Part shown: positions 58,929 through 64,000 of the stretch, piece after piece
Position numbering within the stretch: position 1 is the stretch's first letter
How the letters are laid out: every line of letters starts with the position of its first letter
Source: Tildeniella torsiva UHER 1998/13D
Lineage (GTDB): Bacteria; Cyanobacteriota; Cyanobacteriia; Phormidesmidales; Phormidesmidaceae
Reading direction: 5' to 3'
DNA: 64,000 bases
Assembly (NCBI GenBank): GCA_019358835.1
Contig: JAHHIH010000010.1
Coordinates: 62,001 to 126,000, forward strand
Position numbers and translations under genes: made by a program
Notes under the pieces: model-generated
What the model saw: only the letters and a program-made list of their open reading frames with translations
Told to the model about the DNA's origin: nothing
Databases searched by the model: none

Positions 58929-59924
58929 ATGAAAGCACCGCCAGGCTCTCTGCCCAATGTTTCTGCCTCCGATGGCTCACTGGCCAATATTTTGCCGTCG
59001 GATATATTGCTCACGGCCCTGGCCCCGATCGCTTGGGGCACCACCTACGCCGTAGCCACCGAGTTTTTGCCCGCTGGCCATCCGCTGTTTGTAGCCTCCA
59101 TGCGATCGCTGCCCATCGGTCTATTGCTGATCGTGGGCCTGAGAAAGCTGCCCCAGGGCGTCTGGTGGTGGCGCATGCTGGTGCTGGGCGGCCTCAATAT
59201 CGGCATTTTTCAGGCGCTGCTGTTTGTGGCGGCCTACCGTCTGCCGGGGGGGGTGGCCGCCACCGCCGGGGCCATTCAACCCCTGCTGGTGGTGCTGTTT
59301 TCCTGGCTGATTTTGAGCGAAAAGCCGGGCCGACCCTCTGTGATAGCGGCGATCGCAGGCTTTGTCGGCGTGGGCCTGCTGGTGCTTAGCCCCAGCGCCC
59401 GGTTAGACGGCGTGGGGCTGCTGGCGGCGATCGCCGGAGCCGTCGCCATGAGCCTCGGCACCGTCTTGACCAAACGCTGGCGGCCCCCCGTGCCGCTGAT
59501 TGTCTTTACCGCCTGGCAGCTCGCCATTGGCGGGCTGCTACTGCTGCCCGTGGCCCTGGTGGTCGAAGGGCCGCTAACAGAGCTGTCTAGAACCAATCTG
59601 TGGGGCTTTATCTACCTGGGTTTAATCGGCACCGCCCTCGCCTACGCCCTCTGGTTTCGCGGCATTCAGCGGCTCCAGACCTCGGCGGTGGCGGCCTTGG
59701 GCCTGTTCAGCCCCGTGGTCGCCACCCTAATCAGCTACCTGTTTTTGCAGCAAACCCTCACCCCGGTGCAGCTGCTCGGCGTGGCGGTGGTACTCGGCAG
59801 CGTTTTGCTGGGCCAGCGCTCTCCCCAGGCCCCGCCCCTGCACCACTGCTGCCCCTGCCCTCCCACCCCTGCCCAGGCTGTGGATAGCCGCGCTGAACGC
59901 CGCCTATTGCACCGAGACCGCTGA
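58929..59924 (+). CDS. EamA/DMT-family transporter
   Basis: A 331-residue protein with ten predicted spans and two EamA repeats: ALAPIAWGTTYAVATEFLP in the first and LLAAIAGAVAMSLGTVLTK in the second, with SRTNLWGFIYLGLIGTALAYALWF near the end of the fold. A hydrophilic tail of about 35 residues has an HHCCPCP motif. Members export metabolites or amino acids. It begins 145 bases after the AraC-type gene on the same strand, a common regulator-exporter pairing. The substrate is unknown. Confidence 0.9.
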   Translation: MKAPPGSLPNVSASDGSLANILPSDILLTALAPIAWGTTYAVATEFLPAGHPLFVASMRSLPIGLLLIVGLRKLPQGVWWWRMLVLGGLNIGIFQALLFVAAYRLPGGVAATAGAIQPLLVVLFSWLILSEKPGRPSVIAAIAGFVGVGLLVLSPSARLDGVGLLAAIAGAVAMSLGTVLTKRWRPPVPLIVFTAWQLAIGGLLLLPVALVVEGPLTELSRTNLWGFIYLGLIGTALAYALWFRGIQRLQTSAVAALGLFSPVVATLISYLFLQQTLTPVQLLGVAVVLGSVLLGQRSPQAPPLHHCCPCPPTPAQAVDSRAERRLLHRDR

Positions 59925-60009
59925 GGGTGCTGACTGAATGGGGATTTTTCTGGCGATCGCGCCTGTAAGACCAGCGACCAGAATTGCAATCAAATCGAGA
60001 GGTTTCACC

Positions 60010-60561
60010 ATGAATCATTTCAGCCATCGTTCGGGCCTTCGACGCATTACCCAACGTCAGCGGGTTTGGGCCATCGCTCTCTTAATCACCCTGGGTGTAA
60101 TTGGCCTGGCGGCCCGCCCATCCCTGGCCCAAAGCATCATTCGCTACCCCATTCCCAACTCCACCCTGCCCATTTCCCAGGCGGTCGAGCTACCGGCTAA
60201 TGCCACCGTCATCTACCTGAGTGGGCAGATCCCTCCGGTGATTGATGCCGCCGCTGCGCCCACCTCCATCGCCGCCTTTGGCGATACTGAAACTCAAACC
60301 GTCAATATTCTCAACCACATTCAAACCATTCTCGCCGGACTGGATCTGACCCTGGGGGATGTGGTGAAAATGCAGGTGTTTCTGGTTGGCGATCCGGCGA
60401 TGGATGGGGCGATGGATTTCAGCGGGTTTATGGCTGGCTATACCCAATTTTTCGGCACCGCCGAGCAGCCCAATTTGCCCAGCCGCTCTGCCATGCAGGT
60501 GGCCGGATTGGTCAACCCCGGCTGGCTGGTCGAAATCGAAGTGGTTGCCGTGCGCTCCTAG
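60010..60561 (+). CDS. Exported RidA-family protein
   Basis: A 183-residue RidA/YjgF-fold protein with an added signal peptide (VWAIALLITLGVIGLAARPSLA). The fold follows: ISQAVELPANATVIYLSGQIP, DTETQTVNILNHIQTILAGLDLTLGDVVKMQVFL, and a C-terminal PSRSAMQVAGLVNPGWLVEIEVVA. Cytosolic RidA deaminates 2-aminoacrylate-type imines using a conserved Arg, here in PSRSAMQVAGL. An exported form points to another role, such as binding a small ligand or acting on periplasmic enamines. It follows the EamA gene by 85 bases. Confidence 0.85.
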   Translation: MNHFSHRSGLRRITQRQRVWAIALLITLGVIGLAARPSLAQSIIRYPIPNSTLPISQAVELPANATVIYLSGQIPPVIDAAAAPTSIAAFGDTETQTVNILNHIQTILAGLDLTLGDVVKMQVFLVGDPAMDGAMDFSGFMAGYTQFFGTAEQPNLPSRSAMQVAGLVNPGWLVEIEVVAVRS

Positions 60562-60688
60562 ATTGGCCTTTGCCCCTGGCTCCACCCTGAAGCACAGAGG
60601 CAGGAGTAAGTTTTGGTTCAGGAAGGTTTGTCTGCAATTGACGGTCTTGCTGGGTACAGGTATGCATCAGAGCGACAATGCCCCTCGC

Positions 60689-60711
60689 GGGGGCAAACGG
60701 CGTTTGCCCCC
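60689..60711. repeat. Palindromic dispersed repeat, second copy (GGGGGCAAACG-G-CGTTTGCCCCC)
   Basis: A perfect 11-bp inverted repeat with a single central base lies between the RidA and MarC genes. It is the same palindrome as at 2185-2204, but longer. The rest of the 294-base gap has no recognised gene. Confidence 0.7.
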
Positions 60712-60855
60712 GCCCCAATGCATGCAATTCAGCAACACCCAATTGACTACCCCAAGGGGCTAGTTCTGAGTTGAACAAGTTCAGGGGATACAGCGCTGGA
60801 GGCGAGAAGGATTAAACTCAGCATCAGAGTATGACTTTTCTGGGGCGAGCCAGCG

Positions 60856-61524
60856 GTGCGAATCCTTCTTGACTTTATGGTGGGCAGCTTTGCGGCGTTG
60901 TTTCCGGTGGTAGACCCCATTGGCGCGGTACCGATCTTTTTGGTGCTGACCACGGGGGTACCGGCCTCGATGCGCAATCGCTATGCCCTAAATATTGCCC
61001 GTAATGTAGTGGTGTTGCTGATTGGCACGCTGCTGGTCGGGGGCAGCGTGCTGCGTTTCTTTGGCGTATCGCTGGCGGTGGTGCGAATAGCGGGGGGCAT
61101 TGTGGTCTTCCACGCCGCCTGGAAGGCGATGAACTCTGACCCCAAGCTCAACGAGGTGGATAACCAAGACGCGGCCCTTCGCCTTGGCGAGCACAAAGAC
61201 ATTTCGTTTATGCCGATGACGATACCGCTGCTGGGGGGGCCGGGGGCGATCGCTGTGGCCCTGGGCCTCGCTGCCCAGGCCGGGGGTGATTTTTCGGTGC
61301 CGACGGCGATGAATCTGCTGGCGATCGCCGCCTCGATCGCCCTGATTGGTATCGTGATTTACCTGTCGCTGCGATCGTCTACGCTGCTGCTCAAGATGCT
61401 GGGGGCCAGCGGCATTCAGGCCATGAGTCGCCTGCTGGGCCTGTTTGTCATGGCCATTGGGGTGCAGCTGATTTTGAACGGTTTGGCCGATTGGTTGACC
61501 TCATTGAATTTGCTGGTTCCCTAA
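60856..61524 (+). CDS. MarC-family integral membrane protein
   Basis: A 222-residue protein with six predicted spans. It has FAALFPVVDPIGAVPIFLVLT near the N-terminus, DISFMPMTIPLLGGPGAIAVAL in the middle and RLLGLFVMAIGVQLILNGL at the end, all typical of the MarC/UPF0056 family. Despite the name, members are not linked to multiple antibiotic resistance, and the transported substrate is unknown. The start is GTG at 60856. Confidence 0.92.
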   Translation: MRILLDFMVGSFAALFPVVDPIGAVPIFLVLTTGVPASMRNRYALNIARNVVVLLIGTLLVGGSVLRFFGVSLAVVRIAGGIVVFHAAWKAMNSDPKLNEVDNQDAALRLGEHKDISFMPMTIPLLGGPGAIAVALGLAAQAGGDFSVPTAMNLLAIAASIALIGIVIYLSLRSSTLLLKMLGASGIQAMSRLLGLFVMAIGVQLILNGLADWLTSLNLLVP

Positions 61525-61807
61525 ACCAAGCAGCCCCACGGCCTGGCTCGGACGGAGACCTGGCAAATGGCGGCTCCGCACCATAACTTTTGACTTAGAC
61601 TTGGGGTGTTCCCTGAAAACACTGCCCTGACTCTGCTGATTCGAATCTAGAGATTGGGTGCAGGCTGAATGTAGCGACCCCCGGTCAGGTTAGCGGTGCT
61701 AACCCATGACCGGCAGATCGCCTGCCGTTGGTCTGCGTAGTCCGCAAAACTTCATCTAGCGGTGAATTTTCTGTTTACCGCCAGCTGTTTCAGGGAACCC
61801 TTGACCC

Positions 61808-62470
61808 ATGAGCTACCCTAGCTTTCACAGCTTTATTAAACTGCTGCGCAGCCTGCTTAGGCGCAGGCAGCCTCTACTGTTTGAAGAGTCGATCTTTCTG
61901 GCCGACCTCTGCCTGGCCTACGGCACCATCGCTGGACTAGGCGATCGCGACAAAAAAACCCTTTTCCTGGCCGCCCACTTCAAAAATCTGGGGGCCATTT
62001 ACCTCAACGACCAACACCTCCGGCAAGAATATCCCGATCACGGCCAGGCCATTACGGAAATGGAAGTGCTGTTTAACGCCAGCGCCCAACTGGCCCGCGA
62101 TGCCGGACTCAATGAGGTCGCCGACGTGCTAGAGCAATACCACCTGCGAGCGATTCCCGAAAATCATCTGGCCCGCATTTTTCAGGTGCTCAACGCCTGG
62201 GTGTCTTGCCGTCAGCGCAAGGGCTGGCGCAGCTCCATGAGCGACAAAGAGGCGCTAATTATTCTCAAGCAGCGGGCCGAGATGAAGTGGTCTGACCCCA
62301 AGGTGGTGTTTCACTTTATTGAACACCTCTGCCGCTACTCGTCGCGGCCCGAGCGGCGTCAGGCTTGCACCATCAACGGGTTTGAGGTGCCCCCCGAAGT
62401 GCCCGAGGTGAGAGACTACAGCTTTGACACCCTAGAAGACCAGTTTCAGGAAGTCGAGACGGTGGGGTAA
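61808..62470 (+). CDS. Degenerate HD-GYP-like protein
   Basis: A 220-residue protein that follows the HD-GYP layout without the metal ligands. AAHFKNLGAIYLND stands where HHD-x-G-K would be, DHGQAITEMEVLF follows, and the GYP region reads EQYHLRAIPENHLARIFQVLNAWVSCRQRKGW. The tail SSMSDKEALIILKQRAEMKWSDPKVVFHFIEHL matches the C-terminal helix of c-di-GMP phosphodiesterases. A catalytic function is unlikely; a binding or scaffold role is plausible. No response-regulator domain is attached. Confidence 0.72.
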   Translation: MSYPSFHSFIKLLRSLLRRRQPLLFEESIFLADLCLAYGTIAGLGDRDKKTLFLAAHFKNLGAIYLNDQHLRQEYPDHGQAITEMEVLFNASAQLARDAGLNEVADVLEQYHLRAIPENHLARIFQVLNAWVSCRQRKGWRSSMSDKEALIILKQRAEMKWSDPKVVFHFIEHLCRYSSRPERRQACTINGFEVPPEVPEVRDYSFDTLEDQFQEVETVG

Positions 62471-62656
62471 TCCTCTGGGGGCTGGAAATGCGATCGGGGG
62501 ATAGTCAGAGCTAGCGCAAGGGGCTACAGTTGGGGTGGCGCGCAGCATTTTGGCGGTTGTGGGCCGCCGGTCTGGTGACGGTTGAGGAACAACTTACTTC
62601 ACCACAGACTGACCGTACACTTTAGTTTGTTGAGCAATAGCTACCAAGGGTCTGTT

Positions 62657-63133
62657 ATGGCTAACGACGCAATAGATATGGATCTGTCCTATTCCACCTC
62701 GCCCTCTGAGGATGGGCTCGACATTGTGTCCTATGTGGACACCATTGAGGCGGTGATTGCTTCCCTCGATCAGGGGGATGGGGCCATGGTTAGCCAAACC
62801 GATGGCGGGCACCTGTGGCGCTTTAAGTACGGCAGTGTTGAGGTGTATGCCCAGCTCACGGGCGAAACCGAGACCGACACGCTGACGGTGTGGTCGCCAG
62901 TTCTCGTGCTGCCCGCTAAAGATGAGCCCCGGTTGATGAAGCTACTGCTAGAGAAAAACTGCAACGAAACTCTCGAAGCCCGCTTCGGTATCTCGGGCAA
63001 TCAGGTGCTGGTGATTTCGAGCCGTATTCTAAAGGACATTTCCCCGGCTGAGATCTCGCGGCTGATGACTATTGTGGCCACCATTGCCGATGACTCAGAC
63101 GAAGCGCTGGTCTCTGAATTTGGTTTAGGTTAA
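62657..63133 (+). CDS. YbjN-domain protein
   Basis: A 158-residue protein of the YbjN/T3SS-chaperone-like fold. It shows VSYVDTIEAVIASLDQGDGAMV, HLWRFKYGSVEVYAQL, LTVWSPVLVLPAKDEPRLMKLLLEKNCNETLEARFGISGNQVLVISSR and a C-terminal ISRLMTIVATIADDSDE helix. YbjN proteins affect motility and stress responses in enterobacteria, while the cyanobacterial role is unknown. The ATG at 62657 begins the conserved part. Confidence 0.8.
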   Translation: MANDAIDMDLSYSTSPSEDGLDIVSYVDTIEAVIASLDQGDGAMVSQTDGGHLWRFKYGSVEVYAQLTGETETDTLTVWSPVLVLPAKDEPRLMKLLLEKNCNETLEARFGISGNQVLVISSRILKDISPAEISRLMTIVATIADDSDEALVSEFGLG

Positions 63134-63178
63134 GGAGAAGGCGCTCAGCTGGCTGGTTGGTGAGTAGTCCGTTTTGAG

Positions 63179-63235
63179 GTTAGAAGGTTGGCAAGTTTGC
63201 AGGTTCCGAACCTTTTGACCTGAAAACCTTCTAAC
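63179..63235. repeat. GTTAGAAGGTT / AACCTTCTAAC inverted repeat
   Basis: A perfect 11-bp inverted repeat with a 35-base loop that itself holds AGGTTCCGAACCT. It belongs to the same AGGTTAG/AGGTTGG repeat type as 9064-9106. It lies between the convergent YbjN and M50 protease genes and may terminate both. Confidence 0.6.
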
Positions 63236-63278
63236 TTACAACCCGCTCGCGTCGATGCCTAAGTCCCATGCTTCTTCC

Positions 63279-64000
63279 CTACGCCCGCGCCTCTTCAATA
63301 ACTGATTTTGCGATCGAAGATAGCTGCAACCCCGGCGGGTACTGTCCCTCTTCCTTAATGCGCTGAATCATGGCGGGGGAGATGCGCAGGCCAAGGCGAT
63401 CGGCGATCGCCCTCACTACATCGCCGCGATCGATGGTGCCCGCGACGGCATCGGCGGGGGTCAGCACCGTGAGTCGAGGCAGCTGCAACGCTTCGAGCTG
63501 ATCGATCGCCTCGGTCAGCGGCGTGCTCTCCCGCACCGACGGAATCTCTAGCAGCGGCTTGGCGATGTGGCTGAGGGGCAGAGTTTCCCACTGGCTGCGC
63601 TCGATCGCCCGCATGTCTTCGACGCTGACCAAGCCCCGATAGCGCCCGTCGGAGGCGGCGAAGTAGGCGGGGGCGCGGTTTTCTTCGAGCAGATAAGTAT
63701 CGGCAAACTGTCGCAGCGACATGCCCGCATCGACAACTTTAAAGTCGCGCGCCATAGCGTCTACGGCGGTCAGGGCCAGCATGGCTTCTTGCAGATTGCT
63801 CACCTGGTTGTAGGCGTCGGCGTTGCGTATGGCAAACCAGCCAATGGCGGCAATCCAAAAGCCAGAGAAGGCCTGGTAAGCCAGGGCCATTACCAGGCCA
63901 AAAGCGATCGCCAGCCCGCCCAGAATCTGGCCTGAGCGGGCCGCCCAGCGAATACCTTTGATGCGGCTGTTGGTGACTTTCCACACCAGGGCTTTGAGCA
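63279..64000 (-). CDS. Site-2-protease-type M50 metallopeptidase with CBS domains, C-terminal part (5' end outside window)
   Basis: The frame is open to the window edge, so the N-terminal catalytic part is missing. The visible 239 residues start with the end of a membrane protease core (LVWKVTNSRIKGIRWAARSGQILGGLAIAFG, in two pieces around the WKVTNSRIKGIRWAAR motif that follows the third zinc ligand region in M50B enzymes). Two CBS-like modules follow (ARDFKVVDAGMSLRQFADTYLLEE; PLLEIPSVRESTPLTEAIDQLE) and a C-terminal helix. Family members cut regulatory membrane proteins within the bilayer, and CBS domains bind adenosyl nucleotides. The YbjN gene is convergent. Confidence 0.85.
   Translation of the reverse strand, partial: LKALVWKVTNSRIKGIRWAARSGQILGGLAIAFGLVMALAYQAFSGFWIAAIGWFAIRNADAYNQVSNLQEAMLALTAVDAMARDFKVVDAGMSLRQFADTYLLEENRAPAYFAASDGRYRGLVSVEDMRAIERSQWETLPLSHIAKPLLEIPSVRESTPLTEAIDQLEALQLPRLTVLTPADAVAGTIDRGDVVRAIADRLGLRISPAMIQRIKEEGQYPPGLQLSSIAKSVIEEARA

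Noticed and set aside
3000..60000. GCGATCGC octamers as regulatory sites
   Set aside because: They are the ordinary HIP1 palindrome spread through coding and non-coding DNA of cyanobacteria, so individual copies are not informative.
1..64000. CRISPR array or tRNA genes
   Set aside because: No regularly spaced direct repeats and no tRNA-like cloverleaf with a GTTCGA-type T loop were seen by eye; a tRNA scan would be needed to exclude one fully.

Overview
The window is chromosomal DNA from a cyanobacterium. The evidence is chlB (dark-operative protochlorophyllide reductase), a NrtC/NrtD nitrate permease end, menB, Tab2/Atab2, a three-domain S1 protein, many lineage-restricted DUF families (DUF760, DUF3352, DUF4336, DUF4388, DUF29) and very frequent GCGATCGC (HIP1) octamers. 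High GC and heptad intergenic repeats fit a filamentous Leptolyngbya/Nodosilinea-like lineage, but genus is an inference. No tRNA, rRNA or CRISPR array was seen.

Layout. 1-2.1 kb: end of the nitrate transporter operon (nrtC 3' end, nrtD). 2.2-9.9 kb (minus): an exopolysaccharide block of two tandem O-antigen-ligase-like membrane proteins with long C-terminal extensions, a polyprenyl-phosphate sugar transferase and a WecG/TagA/CpsF transferase. 10-13.7 kb (minus): DUF3352, MutY, DUF760. 14.3-16.7 kb: the ergothioneine pair egtB-egtD. 16.8-19.2 kb: a DUF433/DUF5615 toxin-antitoxin pair with a stop codon in the toxin, menB, and YefM-YoeB. 19.3-24.4 kb: DUF4336, MscS and a large inverse-autotransporter-like protein whose passenger holds about eighteen 28-residue repeats. 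24.4-27.9 kb (minus): protoglobin, roadblock/LC7, Ras-like GTPase, DUF4388/PATAN, a small membrane protein and hemerythrin. This looks like a gas-responsive GTPase signalling cassette and is the best candidate for an undescribed system.

28.6-35.9 kb: deoC, convergent PAP2 phosphatase and lipid kinase, SMP-30 followed by a relic of a ferredoxin-reductase-like domain, a TPR lipoprotein and a GH57 branching enzyme. 36-38.3 kb: an AT-richer accessory patch (BrnT/BrnA, a PD-(D/E)XK nuclease, MNT plus an internally deleted HEPN toxin). 38.4-46.3 kb: secreted and housekeeping genes, a two-domain multicopper oxidase with a lipoprotein, a flavin reductase, a deaminase, MazE/MazF and a frameshifted alpha/beta hydrolase. 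46.4-53 kb: chlB, lipoproteins, GT2-GtrA, SH3 and ArsR. 53.1-55.7 kb (minus): rps1B-tab2-ABC permease. 55.9-64 kb: uracil-DNA glycosylase, DUF29, phasin, a frameshifted AraC regulator, an EamA transporter, exported RidA, MarC, a degenerate HD-GYP protein, a YbjN protein and the end of a CBS-containing M50 protease.

Two window-wide patterns stand out. C-rich heptad blocks lie directly before several start codons, always C-rich on the coding strand and with no Shine-Dalgarno purines. There is also a cluster of recent gene decay: one nonsense codon, two single-base frameshifts, one internal deletion and one domain relic, two of them in toxins whose antitoxins are intact.
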